Assembly (NCBI RefSeq): GCF_011297335.1
Contig: NZ_JAAOTJ010000013.1
Span: 147,737 to 211,736 of the forward strand
Direction of reading: 5' to 3'
DNA length: 64,000 bases
Origin: Catellatospora methionotrophica
GTDB lineage: Bacteria; Actinomycetota; Actinomycetes; Mycobacteriales; Micromonosporaceae
Positions 1 through 8,697 of this stretch are shown in pieces. A program made the position numbers and the translations under genes. Positions within the stretch are counted from its first letter, which is position 1. The number at the start of each line of letters is the position of its first letter. The notes beneath the pieces were generated by a model. The model saw only the letters and a list, made by a program, of their open reading frames with translations, did no database searches and was not told the DNA's origin.

Positions 1-467
1 TCGGCGTCCTCGGTGCTGGCCTGCTCGCTGATCTCGCAGCGATACCAGCGTGCCCCGCTCGTCCAGGTGTCGACCTTGGGGGTGGACAGCCGCAGCTCCA
101 GCTTCGCCGCGTGGCCCCAGGCCCGGCCCAGGTACAGCATGGCCTTGAGGTCGCACTCGTAGAGCGCGGCGGCCTTCTCCTTGGGCCCGGGGTAGGTGTC
201 GCCGGGGAACTTCCCGACGTGCACCACCTCGCCGTAGTGGGGTTCGGCGCAGTCCTTCACGGCGGCGCTGCGCAGGGCGATGTCGACGGACACCGTGGCC
301 AGGCACGCACCGGCCTCGGGCGTCCAGCCGGTGACCTCGGCGACCGGCTTCCAGTCGTCGACCAGCGCCGCGTCGACCTCCGCGGGCAGCGCCTGCCCGC
401 AGCCCGCCAGCGCCAGCGTCGCCAGCAGCGCGACCAGCGTCGCACCGGCCGTGAGGCGTCCCCGCAT
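1..467 (-). CDS. Septum-formation-domain lipoprotein, 3' part outside the window
   Basis: A coding frame runs off the left edge with no stop inside the window. The ATG at 467 is preferred over the one at 473 because GGGAGGT (474-480) lies at normal spacing only for the inner start. Residues 1-22 form a lipoprotein signal ending in LALAG with C23 as the likely lipidated cysteine. The mature part contains a stretch reading GACLATVS, followed by CAEPHYGEVVHVG, which resembles the C-x-x-PH-x-EVV core of the actinobacterial Septum_form domain. The role is inferred from that match only; members are extracytoplasmic and poorly characterised. At least 155 residues are present. Confidence 0.7.
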   Translation of the reverse strand, partial: MRGRLTAGATLVALLATLALAGCGQALPAEVDAALVDDWKPVAEVTGWTPEAGACLATVSVDIALRSAAVKDCAEPHYGEVVHVGKFPGDTYPGPKEKAAALYECDLKAMLYLGRAWGHAAKLELRLSTPKVDTWTSGARWYRCEISEQASTEDA

Positions 468-571
468 CGCCATACCTCCCAGGTCGTGAACCCGCGAAAG
501 CGTAAATGATCTCGGGTGTACGCGGATCGGCCTAACGGTCCGGGTGATCATCCTCGCGGGTGAGCCCGTCG

Positions 572-611
572 TGTCAGCGGCCGTGTCAGAGCCATGTCAG
601 AGGGGTGACAG
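572..611 (+). promoter_or_regulatory. Four TGTCAG direct repeats, probable SARP/AfsR operator
   Basis: TGTCAG occurs at 572, 584 and 595 and TGACAG at 606, giving spacings of 12, 11 and 11 bp. Hexamer/heptamer direct repeats at one-helical-turn spacing are typical SARP-family binding sites. The same 12-11-11 arrangement occurs at 5507-5546 beside the regulator gene. The last repeat ends 23 bp before the exporter start. Confidence 0.7.
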
Positions 612-634
612 GCCGGCTCTCGATAGTTGCCGTC

Positions 635-1576
635 ATGACAGCTGCAGCGATCGCGGTCTCGGGACTGCGTAAGGCGTACAAGGACAAGGTCGTGCTCGAC
701 GGCATCGACTTCGAGGTCCGCGCGGGAACGGTGTTCTCCCTGCTCGGCCCGAACGGTGCGGGCAAGACGACGACGGTAAACGTGCTCACCACCCTGATGA
801 AGGCCGACGGCGGCACGATCCGGGTCGCGGGCCACGACATCGCGACCGAGGCGAAGGCGGTGCGGGCGGCGATCGGGGTCACCGGCCAGTTCGCGGCGGT
901 CGACGAGCTGCTGACGGGCCAGGAGAACCTGCAGCTGATGGCGGACCTGAACCGCGCGGTCACCGGCGACGGCAAGCGGATCGTCGCGGACCTGCTGGAG
1001 CGGTTCGAGCTGACCGCGGCGGCGGGCAAACCCGCCGCGACCTACTCCGGGGGTATGCGGCGCAAGCTCGACCTGGCGATGACGCTGGTCGGCAACCCGC
1101 AGATCATCTTCCTGGACGAGCCGACGACCGGGCTGGACCCGCGCAGCCGCCGCACCATGTGGGAGATCATCCGCGGCCTGGTCGCCGACGGCGTGACGGT
1201 CTTCCTGACCACCCAGTACCTGGAGGAGGCCGACCAGCTCGCGGACCGGATCGCGGTCCTCGACGCCGGGCGCCTGGTCGCCCAGGGCACCGCCGACGAA
1301 CTCAAGCGGCAGATCCCCGGCACCCACATCCGGCTGCGGTTCTCCACCGCCGCCGAACTCGACGCCGCCGCGCGGGTGCTGACCGACGCGACGCGCGACG
1401 ACGAGGCGCTGGCCCTGCGGGTGCCCAGCGACGGCGGCACCAAGTCGCTGCGGGCCCTGCTCGACCGGCTCGACGAGTACTCCCTCAGCGCCGAGGAGTG
1501 CTCGGTGCACACCCCCGACCTCGACGACGTTTTCCTCGCCCTGACGGGCCACACCACGGAGGTGGACGCGAAATGA
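635..1576 (+). CDS. DrrA-like ABC transporter ATP-binding protein
   Basis: Cytoplasmic ATPase of a daunorubicin-resistance-type exporter, 313 residues, starting at ATG 635 (MTAAAIAVSGLRKAY). It has Walker A GPNGAGKTT with Lys44, the signature YSGGMRRKLDLA, Walker B IIFLDEPTTGLDP and an H-loop-like TTQYLEEADQLAD. The C-terminal third matches the extension typical of DrrA proteins. The next gene starts within its stop codon (ATGA), so the two are translationally coupled and should form one exporter. The substrate cannot be read from the sequence. The upstream direct repeats suggest control by the AfsR-type regulator at 2303-5437. Confidence 0.93.
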   Translation: MTAAAIAVSGLRKAYKDKVVLDGIDFEVRAGTVFSLLGPNGAGKTTTVNVLTTLMKADGGTIRVAGHDIATEAKAVRAAIGVTGQFAAVDELLTGQENLQLMADLNRAVTGDGKRIVADLLERFELTAAAGKPAATYSGGMRRKLDLAMTLVGNPQIIFLDEPTTGLDPRSRRTMWEIIRGLVADGVTVFLTTQYLEEADQLADRIAVLDAGRLVAQGTADELKRQIPGTHIRLRFSTAAELDAAARVLTDATRDDEALALRVPSDGGTKSLRALLDRLDEYSLSAEECSVHTPDLDDVFLALTGHTTEVDAK

Positions 1577-2319
1577 GCAAGTCACACGCGCTGGTGATGC
1601 TGCGCCGCAACTTCAAGCACATCGCCCGGAACCCGACCTCGGTCTTCAACGCCGTGCTCATGCCGATCATCATCATGCTGATGTTCGTGTACATGTTCGG
1701 TGACGCCTTCAGCGTCGGCGTCGACTACATCGACTACGCCACGCCGGGCCTGATCCTGCTGGCCGTGTGCTACGGGCTCGGCGGCACCGCGACGGCGGTG
1801 AACTCCGACATGACCAAGGGCATCATCAACCGGTTCAAGGTCATGGACGTGTCGCGCGGTGCGGTGCTGACCGGCCACGTCATCGCCAGCGTGCTGACCA
1901 ACGTGATCGCGATCGCGGCACTGGTCGGGGTGGCGTTCGCGCTCGGTTTCAGCCCGGCGGCGAACCTGGCGCAGTGGCTCGGCGTGGCCGGCATGGTCGT
2001 GCTGCTCGGCTTCGCGGCCGGCTGGCTCACGGTCGCCCTGGGACTGTCGGCGAAGTCGCCGGAGACGGCCGGTATGGCCGCCGTGCCGCTGGTCATGCTG
2101 CCGTTCTTCAGCAGCGCGATCGTGCCGGCCGAGAAGATGGGCCCAGGCCTGCGGCAGTTCGCGGAGTACCAGCCCTTCACGCCGATCATCGAGACGATGC
2201 GCGGGCTGCTCAACGGCACGCCGGACACCACCGCCACCATCGTGGCCGTCAGCTGGTGTGCGGCGATCGCGCTGGCCGGCTACCTGTGGGCGAGCTCCAC
2301 CTTCAAGAAGCGAGCGTGA
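1573..2319 (+). CDS. DrrB-like ABC-2 type permease
   Basis: Membrane partner of the preceding ATPase, 248 residues, about six hydrophobic helices. The start ATG overlaps the upstream stop by 4 bp. The N-terminal cytoplasmic segment (RRNFKHIARNPTSVF) followed by a helix beginning NAVLMPIIIMLMFVYMFG is characteristic of DrrB-family permeases. The region LPFFSSAIVPAEKMGPGLR near the C-terminus matches the conserved ABC-2 loop. The gene ends 17 bp inside the 3' end of the convergent regulator gene. Expected to export a small amphiphilic molecule; the actual substrate is unknown. Confidence 0.93.
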   Translation: MSKSHALVMLRRNFKHIARNPTSVFNAVLMPIIIMLMFVYMFGDAFSVGVDYIDYATPGLILLAVCYGLGGTATAVNSDMTKGIINRFKVMDVSRGAVLTGHVIASVLTNVIAIAALVGVAFALGFSPAANLAQWLGVAGMVVLLGFAAGWLTVALGLSAKSPETAGMAAVPLVMLPFFSSAIVPAEKMGPGLRQFAEYQPFTPIIETMRGLLNGTPDTTATIVAVSWCAAIALAGYLWASSTFKKRA

Positions 2320-5300
2320 CCTCGGCCAGCTGAGCCCAGCTCGTCGCAGCACCCTTCGCAGCCGCCTCGGCGAACCCCGGGTTCCCGAGGCGGCTGCGTG
2401 CCGCCAGCTCGATCCGGGCCGTGTCGGGCAGGGCGTGGTCGGCCAGCCCGCGCACCGCGTCACCCGCCGCCAGCAGTCGCGCGGCCTGCTCGGGCTGGTC
2501 GCGGCGCAGGGCCAGGTCGGCCAGCCCGACGAGCACCTGGGCGATCATCGGCAGGTGACCCGTCTCGGCCGCCGCCCGGTAGGCCGCGGCGCGGTGCGCA
2601 CGGGCCTCGGTCAGGTCGTCGGTGAGGTAGCCCAGCATGTCGTGGGTCAGCGCGCGCAGCTTGTCGGCCTTGTCGCCGAGCAGGGCCGTCGCCGTGTCGA
2701 GCTGGCGGCGGGCCTGCTCGGCGTCGCCCTGCCAGCGGGCCAGTTCCGCCTTCGTCAGGGCCAGCTCCGCCAGAGCCTCGGGCCAGGTGACCCGCGCGGC
2801 GTGGCGTTCCGCCTCGGCCATCGCGGCCGCGGCCGCGCCGTCGTCGCCGCGCAGCCAGTGCAGCTGGGCCTGCCGCGACCGCATCCGGATGACGTCCTCG
2901 ACCGCCCCGACCTCGGTGACGACCGCGACGGCCTGCTCGTAGTACGCGCAGGCCTGGGCGAAGTCGCCCCGGGTGGCGATGCGGTCGGCGAGCACGGTCA
3001 GCGCGAACGAGATCCCGAACCGCTCGCCGATCGCCTCGAACGCGGCCAGGGCGGTCCGCAGGTCGGTGTCCGCGTCGTCTCCGGCGTGGCCGAGCAGGAT
3101 CCGTGACTTGCCCAGGTGCAGCCGGGACAGGGCGCGTACCCACGGGTCCTCGTGGTCGAGCATCGACTCCCACGCGGGCAGCAGCGCGTCCGGCCCGGTC
3201 AGCTTGCGTTCCAGCGGGACGACCACGGCCAGCACGGGGTGGCGTGAACTGGTGCGTACGGCATACCGGTACGCCCGGTGGATCCAGTCCGCGACCTGGT
3301 GCTCGTCGGCGGCCCGCCCGGAGCTGGCGAATGTCACGGCGTGCCCGTACACGGTGGCCCGGATCTCGTCGTCGACCTCGCCGGGCAGGGCGGCGGCCGC
3401 GGTGATCAGCTCCAGGCCCTCGGCCCGGTGCCCGCTGAGCCACCAGTACCAGCCCGCTCCGGCCGCGAGCCGCATCGCCGCCTGCGCGTGCCCGGCCGCC
3501 AGCACGCCCCGCATCGCGGCGGTGAGGTTGTCGTGTTCGGCGTCGAGCGTGGCCAGCCAGGCCAGCTGCTCGGCGCGGCGCAGGTGCGGGTCGGCGGTCT
3601 CGGCGAGCGCGGTGAAGTACGCCAGGTGCGCCTGGCGGGCCGGGCCCGTCTCCCCGGCTTCGGCGAGGCGCTGCTCGGCGTACTCCTTGATGGTCCCGAG
3701 CATCCGGTAGCGCGGCGCGCTGCCGCCCGCGGCGACCAGCAGCGACTTCTCGGTCAGCGCGGTCAGCAGCTCCAGCACGTCCTCGGGTGCGACGGTCTGC
3801 CCGGCGCAGACCTGCTCGGCCGCCTCCAGTCCCGCGCCGCCGGAGAACACCGACAGCCTGCGCAGCACGGCCCGTTCGGCGTCGGTGAGCAGCTCCCAGC
3901 TCCAGTCGACCATCGCGCGCAGGGTCCGGTGCCGGGGCAGGGCCGTGCGGCTGCCGCCGGTCAGCAGCCGGAACCGGTCGTCGAGCCGGTTCGCGAGCTG
4001 CTCGATCGACATGGTGCGCAGCCGGGCCGCGGCCAGCTCGATGGCCAGCGGCATACCGTCCAGCACCCGGCAGACCCGCGCCATCGTCACCAGTGTGTGC
4101 GTGTCGACCACGAGATCGCTGCGGACCGCACCGGCCCGGTCCAGCAGCAGCCGCACGGACGGGGCGGCCGCGATCTCGTCGGGGCCGGCGTCCCGGCCGG
4201 GCACGGCCAGCGGCGCGACCGGCCACAGCGCCTCACCGGTGATGCCCAGCGGCTCCCGGCTGGTCGCCAGGATCCGCAGGTGGCGGCACTCGCCGAGCAG
4301 GCGGTGGGCGAGTTCGGCGGCCGGTGCCACGACGTGCTCGCAGTTGTCCAGGATCAGCAGCATCTCCCGGTCGCGGATCGCGGCGATGAGCCGTTCGCGC
4401 GGCTCCAGGCTCGACGGCTCGCCGAGCAGCGCGTCCCGCAGCCCCAGCGCGGCGAGCGTGGCCTGCGCGACGTCGCCGTCGCCGCCGATGGCCGCGAACT
4501 CCACCATCCAGGCTCCGTCGGGCAGGTCGCCGAGCAGCCTGTGGCCGGTCTCGGTGGCCAGCCGCGTCTTGCCCGAGCCGCCGGGGCCGATCAGGGTGGT
4601 GAGCCGGTGCTCGGCCACCAGCCCGGCGACGGCCGCCACGTCGGCGTCCTTGCCGACGTAGCTGGCCAGCTCGGCCCGCAGGTTGGTGGTCCGGTTGCCC
4701 TCCCGGCGGCCGGACTCGCCGCGCAGCAGCGCCACGTGCAGCGCGGACAGCTCGGGGGAGGGGTCGACGCCCAGCTCGTCGACCAGCGCCTCGCGGGTGC
4801 GCTGGTACACCTGCAGGGCCTCGGTGTCCTGCCCGGACGCCGCCAGCGCCCGCATCAGCGCGGCGGCGAGCCGTTCGCGCAGCGGGTGCGCGGCCACCAG
4901 GTCGCTCAGCTCCGTGACCAGCTGCGCGCCGTGGCCGAGCCGGATCTCCGCGTCGCACCGGTCCTCCAGCGCGTTGAGGCGCAACCGGTCGAGCCGGGTG
5001 ACGGCCGCGTCGAAGGCGGCGCTGTCGGGCAGGCCGACGTCCTGCATGGCCGCACCGCGCCACAGGGCCAGGGCCTCGCGCAGCCGCCGTACGCGCTGCG
5101 GGCCCTGTTCGTCACGGGCCAGGGCCACCAGGCGCTCGAAGCGCACCGCGTCGACGGCGTCAGGCGGCACGGCCAGCCGGTAGCCGTCGGTCAGCCCCTC
5201 GATCGCGCCGTCGGGCAGCACCTTGCGCAGCCGGGAGACCAGGCGGTGCAGGGCGTTCGTCGCCTCGGCGGGCGGCTGCTCGCCCCAGATCCAGTCGAGC

Positions 5301-5437
5301 AGGGTGCCTTTCGGCACGACCCGGCCCGGTTCGAGGGCCAGGGCGGCGAGCAGGCCGCGCAGCCGCGCGCCCGGCACGTCGGCGACGGTGCCGTCGTCCG
5401 TGCGCACCTCGAACGGTCCGAGCATCGCGATCTGCAC
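2303..5437 (-). CDS. AfsR/SARP-type regulator with BTAD, NB-ARC ATPase and TPR-like domains
   Basis: A 1044-residue transcriptional regulator. Residues about 1-95 form an OmpR-like DNA-binding domain (start MQIAMLGPFEV), 96-240 the bacterial transcriptional activator domain, about 255-560 an NTPase with Walker A GPGGSGKT (Lys290) and Walker B LLILDNCEH, and the rest is helical repeat. The GTG at 5437 is preferred because family members begin M-x-I-x-x-LGP; AGGA lies 9 bp upstream. It probably activates the adjacent exporter and the divergent small gene through the TGTCAG repeats. Its 3' end overlaps the exporter permease by 17 bp. Signal and regulon are unknown. Confidence 0.92.
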   Translation of the reverse strand: MQIAMLGPFEVRTDDGTVADVPGARLRGLLAALALEPGRVVPKGTLLDWIWGEQPPAEATNALHRLVSRLRKVLPDGAIEGLTDGYRLAVPPDAVDAVRFERLVALARDEQGPQRVRRLREALALWRGAAMQDVGLPDSAAFDAAVTRLDRLRLNALEDRCDAEIRLGHGAQLVTELSDLVAAHPLRERLAAALMRALAASGQDTEALQVYQRTREALVDELGVDPSPELSALHVALLRGESGRREGNRTTNLRAELASYVGKDADVAAVAGLVAEHRLTTLIGPGGSGKTRLATETGHRLLGDLPDGAWMVEFAAIGGDGDVAQATLAALGLRDALLGEPSSLEPRERLIAAIRDREMLLILDNCEHVVAPAAELAHRLLGECRHLRILATSREPLGITGEALWPVAPLAVPGRDAGPDEIAAAPSVRLLLDRAGAVRSDLVVDTHTLVTMARVCRVLDGMPLAIELAAARLRTMSIEQLANRLDDRFRLLTGGSRTALPRHRTLRAMVDWSWELLTDAERAVLRRLSVFSGGAGLEAAEQVCAGQTVAPEDVLELLTALTEKSLLVAAGGSAPRYRMLGTIKEYAEQRLAEAGETGPARQAHLAYFTALAETADPHLRRAEQLAWLATLDAEHDNLTAAMRGVLAAGHAQAAMRLAAGAGWYWWLSGHRAEGLELITAAAALPGEVDDEIRATVYGHAVTFASSGRAADEHQVADWIHRAYRYAVRTSSRHPVLAVVVPLERKLTGPDALLPAWESMLDHEDPWVRALSRLHLGKSRILLGHAGDDADTDLRTALAAFEAIGERFGISFALTVLADRIATRGDFAQACAYYEQAVAVVTEVGAVEDVIRMRSRQAQLHWLRGDDGAAAAAMAEAERHAARVTWPEALAELALTKAELARWQGDAEQARRQLDTATALLGDKADKLRALTHDMLGYLTDDLTEARAHRAAAYRAAAETGHLPMIAQVLVGLADLALRRDQPEQAARLLAAGDAVRGLADHALPDTARIELAARSRLGNPGFAEAAAKGAATSWAQLAEVTLAS

Positions 5438-5506
5438 GCTGCAGATCCTGCCACGAATGATGATCAGCCCGGAATCGGCCGACTTCCGCCGGGTTCGGCG
5501 TCGCCG

Positions 5507-5546
5507 TGTCAGCGCCCGTGTCAGCGCGGTGGCAGAGCCGTGTCAG
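5507..5546 (+). promoter_or_regulatory. Four TGTCAG-type direct repeats, probable SARP/AfsR operator
   Basis: TGTCAG at 5507, 5519 and 5541 and TGGCAG at 5530, with the same 12-11-11 spacing as the set before the ABC exporter. It lies in the 188-bp divergent region between the regulator gene and the small gene at 5626, so it may serve autoregulation, the small gene, or both. Confidence 0.7.
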
Positions 5547-5625
5547 GCGGGCCGCCGATGGTGGAGCCATGACAGACACCGGTTCCGCCGGTTCCGGCCA
5601 GATCCGTACGAAGGAGTGCACCGAC

Positions 5626-6027
5626 ATGACCATCACCCTCACCGAGCAGGACCAGAGCACGCTGCGGCTGGCCGCGTACGGCGCCGTGACGCTGCTGGCG
5701 GCGGCGGGCGCCGCGGGCGGTTCGCCTCACAAGATGGCCACGAACGGCAGTATCGCGCTCGGCGCGGCCACCGGCCTGGTCGGGCACGTGCTCGCCAAGC
5801 ACCCGAAGGCCAAGGACCTCAACGGCAAGTCCGTGGCGGAGATCGCCGACCGGGTGCTGCCGGCGCTGACCGCGTCGATGAGCCTGCTCAAGGGGCACTC
5901 TCCGGCGGAGGCGGACAACTTCCGGGGCGCCGTCGTCACCGCGATCGGGGCCGCCACCCACCGCAGCGAGCCCAGCCCGGTCGTGGCCGACATGATCACC
6001 AAGATCACCAAGGCCCTCGACGCCTGA
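5626..6027 (+). CDS. Small hypothetical protein, putative SARP target
   Basis: 133-residue protein that I do not recognise. The ATG at 5626 follows AAGGAG with 9-bp spacing; an in-frame ATG at 5569 has a GGAG only 2 bp away and is less likely. The N-terminal half has an Ala/Gly-rich weakly hydrophobic stretch (residues about 15-30 and 42-55), the rest is a soluble helical region ending DMITKITKALDA. There is no signal peptide or cysteine motif. It is transcribed divergently from the AfsR-type regulator and follows the operator repeats, which suggests co-regulation with the exporter. Confidence 0.75.
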   Translation: MTITLTEQDQSTLRLAAYGAVTLLAAAGAAGGSPHKMATNGSIALGAATGLVGHVLAKHPKAKDLNGKSVAEIADRVLPALTASMSLLKGHSPAEADNFRGAVVTAIGAATHRSEPSPVVADMITKITKALDA

Positions 6028-6058
6028 CGGCAAGGTGCCCCGGCTGACCGGCGAACCC

Positions 6059-6097
6059 GACGGCCAGGGGCAGGCAGAGCGCCTGCCCCTGGCCGTC
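6059..6097. terminator. Bidirectional hairpin terminator
   Basis: A perfect 17-bp inverted repeat (6059-6075 and 6081-6097) with a 5-nt loop lies between two convergent genes and touches the stop codon of the minus-strand gene. Confidence 0.75.
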
Positions 6098-7349
6098 AGC
6101 AGGCTTTCTGGAAAGGTTTGGGCATCGGCGGGCTGAACGCGGGCGCCAGGTACGCGCCGATCAGCCGGAACACGTGGTCGCTGGAGTCGGCGTAGTCTCC
6201 CTTGCAGTCGAACGCGCCCGGCAGGAACGTGACCGCCACCGAGATGCCGATCTTCTCCTGCGGCAGGTACGCCTCCGTCGCGCTGTATCCGCCCACCAGC
6301 GGGTTCTGCATGATCCAGTCCCCGGAGCGGATCACCCCGAGACCGAAGTTGTACCCGTCGACCTGCTGGAAGCAGGACGGCGCGCAGTCGGCCTGGGCAT
6401 GGCCGAAGCCCAGCAGGTGCGGGCCGGTCATCGCCTGGTAGCTCGCCTGTGACAGCAGCTTGCCGGTGCCGACGGCCACGGCCGTGGTGGCGAGGTCGTC
6501 GATGGTCGAGGTCTGGTTCGCGCCGGGCGGGGTGCCCCAGTCGGCGTTCCAGAACGTCTCCTCCTCGTAGAACGCGGTCTTCGGCGCGATGCCCAGCGCC
6601 GCGCGCCGCTCCGAGCCGTACGCGTGCAGGACCGGTTCGGCGATCGCCCCGGTCTGGCTGGCCGTGGTGGCCCGCAGGCCCATCGGGTCCAGGACCTTCT
6701 CCTTGAGCAGCACGTCCAGCGGCTTGCCGCCGATCTTGGCCAGGATCTCGCCGAGCACCATGAAGTTGGTGTGCGAGTAGCTCCAGTTCGTGCCCGGCGC
6801 GAACTGCATCGGGCGGGAGAACGCGTAGTCGAGCCTGCGCTGCACCGTCCAGGACTGGAACGGATCGGCGTTGAAGGCCGCGTTCCAGGCGGGGTCGGTC
6901 TCGAAGTCCGGGTAGCCCGAGGTCTGGTTCGCCAGCATCCTCAGGGTCACCTCGGCGGCCTCGGGCAGCGCGGGCATCCAGCGCTCGATGGTGTCGTCGA
7001 GGGTGACCCGGCGTTCGTCGACGAAGAGCATCAACAACGTGCCGAGGTACGCGAACACGACCGCGCCGTTGCGGAAGCGCATGTCCGTCGTGGCGGGCAC
7101 ACCCTCCACGGACTGGCCGAACGCCTGCGTCGTGACGACCTCGTCGCCCTTGGTCACCTTCACGATCACGGCGCGCAGCGACTGGGACCCCATCGCCTCG
7201 TTCACGATCTTCGCGATGGCCTCCGCCTGCGGCGACGGTGCCTGTACACGCGTGGACGCGTCCGCTGTCACGGTGCACGCTCCCAGCAGGAGCGCGGCCA
7301 CGACGGACACGGCCGTCACGGCGCGACGGCGGCGACTGCGCTCGGTCAT
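6096..7349 (-). CDS. Beta-lactamase-fold lipoprotein lacking the catalytic residues
   Basis: 417 residues, starting at ATG 7349; a lipobox LLLGAC follows a short signal. The fold is that of the class C beta-lactamase/serine hydrolase family: a conserved FRxG segment, LANQTSGYPDF, NWSYSHTNF and a C-terminal domain. The S-x-x-K motif, which should follow FRxG, reads A96-V97-V98-F99, so both the nucleophilic Ser and the general-base Lys are absent, and the usual Y-x-N is Y191-S-H193. The frame is otherwise intact. It is therefore probably a non-catalytic binding or sensing lipoprotein rather than a hydrolase. It follows the transporter gene by 17 bp and is likely in its operon. Confidence 0.85.
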   Translation of the reverse strand: MTERSRRRRAVTAVSVVAALLLGACTVTADASTRVQAPSPQAEAIAKIVNEAMGSQSLRAVIVKVTKGDEVVTTQAFGQSVEGVPATTDMRFRNGAVVFAYLGTLLMLFVDERRVTLDDTIERWMPALPEAAEVTLRMLANQTSGYPDFETDPAWNAAFNADPFQSWTVQRRLDYAFSRPMQFAPGTNWSYSHTNFMVLGEILAKIGGKPLDVLLKEKVLDPMGLRATTASQTGAIAEPVLHAYGSERRAALGIAPKTAFYEEETFWNADWGTPPGANQTSTIDDLATTAVAVGTGKLLSQASYQAMTGPHLLGFGHAQADCAPSCFQQVDGYNFGLGVIRSGDWIMQNPLVGGYSATEAYLPQEKIGISVAVTFLPGAFDCKGDYADSSDHVFRLIGAYLAPAFSPPMPKPFQKAC

Positions 7350-7366
7350 CGGTGCGTTCCTCTCGA

Positions 7367-8236
7367 TCAGGCTCGGCTGCCGGTGCGGCGGCGGCCCAGG
7401 GCCGCAGTGATGGGAATGGCCGCGCAGAGCCCGCTGAGCAGCAGCGCGGCGAGCGCGCCGAGCACCGCGGGCTGGTCGCTGAAGGCGAGCCCGATCGCGG
7501 CCAGGGCCGGGCCGACGTTGCGTACGGCCGACACGGCGCCCATCGTGGTGCGCCGCTCCGGCGAACCGGTCGCCAGCAGCGTGCCCACACCGAAGGCGAG
7601 CACGGAGAACAGGAAACCGGCCAGCAGCGTGCGCGAACCGAGCAGGGCGACGACGTCGCCCCAGTTGCCCAGCAGCATCCCGGCCAGCACGATCAGGAAC
7701 GTCACGTTGGAGACCTTGACCGCGCCCGGATGCCAGGCCAGCGCCGTGTCGGCGGCGTTGTGCCGCAGCAGCAACCCGATCGCGAACGGCACCAGCTGCA
7801 GGAGCACCACCGTACGGACCAGCGTGGCGACGTCCAGCGTGATGCCGCCGCCCACGTCGGCCGCGGTGAGCAGGGCGTTGGCCGTGAACGCGAACGTTAC
7901 GCTGCCGACCGCGGCCAGCAGCACCTGCATCGCGGCACCGGTGGTGACGTCGCCGCGCTGGATCATGCCGAGTTTGGCCCCGAACGGCCCGCCCGGCGAG
8001 CACGCCAGCAGGATCAGCGCGACGGCCGGCGCGGCGGCGAGGCTGAACAGGGCGGCCAGCCCCCAGCCCAGCAGCGGGACGACCACCAGGTTGGCCACCA
8101 GCACCAGCACCAGCAGCGGCACGTCGGTGAACGCCGAGCGCAGGGCGGGCAGGGTCGCGCCCAGCCCGGCGGCGAACATCGTCGCCGAGATGAAGATGAC
8201 GGTGACGGCGTTGAGCAGCAACTGCAGCGTGTCCAC
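7367..8236 (-). CDS. BASS (bile acid:sodium symporter) family transporter
   Basis: A 289-residue membrane protein with roughly nine or ten hydrophobic helices. The GTG at 8236 is chosen because AGGAG sits 5 bp upstream; longer frames have no such site. The segment LILLACSPGGPFG matches the conserved proline/glycine motif of the SBF/BASS family, and the late region beginning GAVSAVRNVGPALA also fits. These proteins move organic anions with sodium; the substrate here cannot be deduced. It is the first gene of a probable two-gene operon with the catalytically dead beta-lactamase-like lipoprotein. Confidence 0.8.
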   Translation of the reverse strand: MDTLQLLLNAVTVIFISATMFAAGLGATLPALRSAFTDVPLLVLVLVANLVVVPLLGWGLAALFSLAAAPAVALILLACSPGGPFGAKLGMIQRGDVTTGAAMQVLLAAVGSVTFAFTANALLTAADVGGGITLDVATLVRTVVLLQLVPFAIGLLLRHNAADTALAWHPGAVKVSNVTFLIVLAGMLLGNWGDVVALLGSRTLLAGFLFSVLAFGVGTLLATGSPERRTTMGAVSAVRNVGPALAAIGLAFSDQPAVLGALAALLLSGLCAAIPITAALGRRRTGSRA

Positions 8237-8697
8237 CTGGTCTCCTGCGGGTCCTTCGGCCGATGGGCCGGTACAGCCAGACGGCGTCACGTGTGCTGCC
8301 CAGCGTAGTAAGAATGTCCGTTTCGTGTAGCTATACGAGGTAATCCGAACGCGAGGAGCGAGGCCTGGACCCGGGCCTGCCGTACGGCAGTCGACGATGA
8401 TCGCTGTTTGAGGTCAGAAACCGCGGCTAGGCATCACTTTTTGTCCATAGACGACGATCATCACAAGGTGCCATCGTCGATGGTGGATGGAGTTTGGGGC
8501 GGTTCACCCTTTCTGGGTAATTCGCCTGGCGGCGGGTGGGTGCGTATTGGGGCTGTCGAGCTGCCGTAACTGTCGCCGATTACGCACCGTGTGCACTATG
8601 CCCCTTTCCGTGGCTGATGCGGCAGGGTTGTTCGCGTGGCCGCAACCGGACGCCCCCCGGCGATCCGCGCAGCGGCACCCGACACAGGAGGCAGCCC
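8237..8697. other. 461-bp intergenic region with palindromic element and leader hairpin
   Basis: Divergent region. It holds copy 1 of the dispersed palindromic element (8395-8463). It also holds a possible leader hairpin: GGTGCGTA at 8539-8546 pairs with TACGCACC at 8581-8588, about 110 bp before the downstream start. No convincing coding frame is seen. Confidence 0.5.
8395..8463. repeat. Dispersed palindromic element, copy 1 (degenerate)
   Basis: The left arm GATGATCGCTGTTTGAGGTC is nearly identical to the arms of copies at 25335, 37025 and 45536. The right arm has decayed except for its outer GATCATC. It lies in the divergent region before the gene at 8698. Confidence 0.65.

Noticed and set aside
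3278..5572. A 764-codon plus-strand frame opposite the AfsR-type regulator
   Set aside because: Gln/Arg/Gly-rich nonsense composition, no ribosome site, and no family resemblance.
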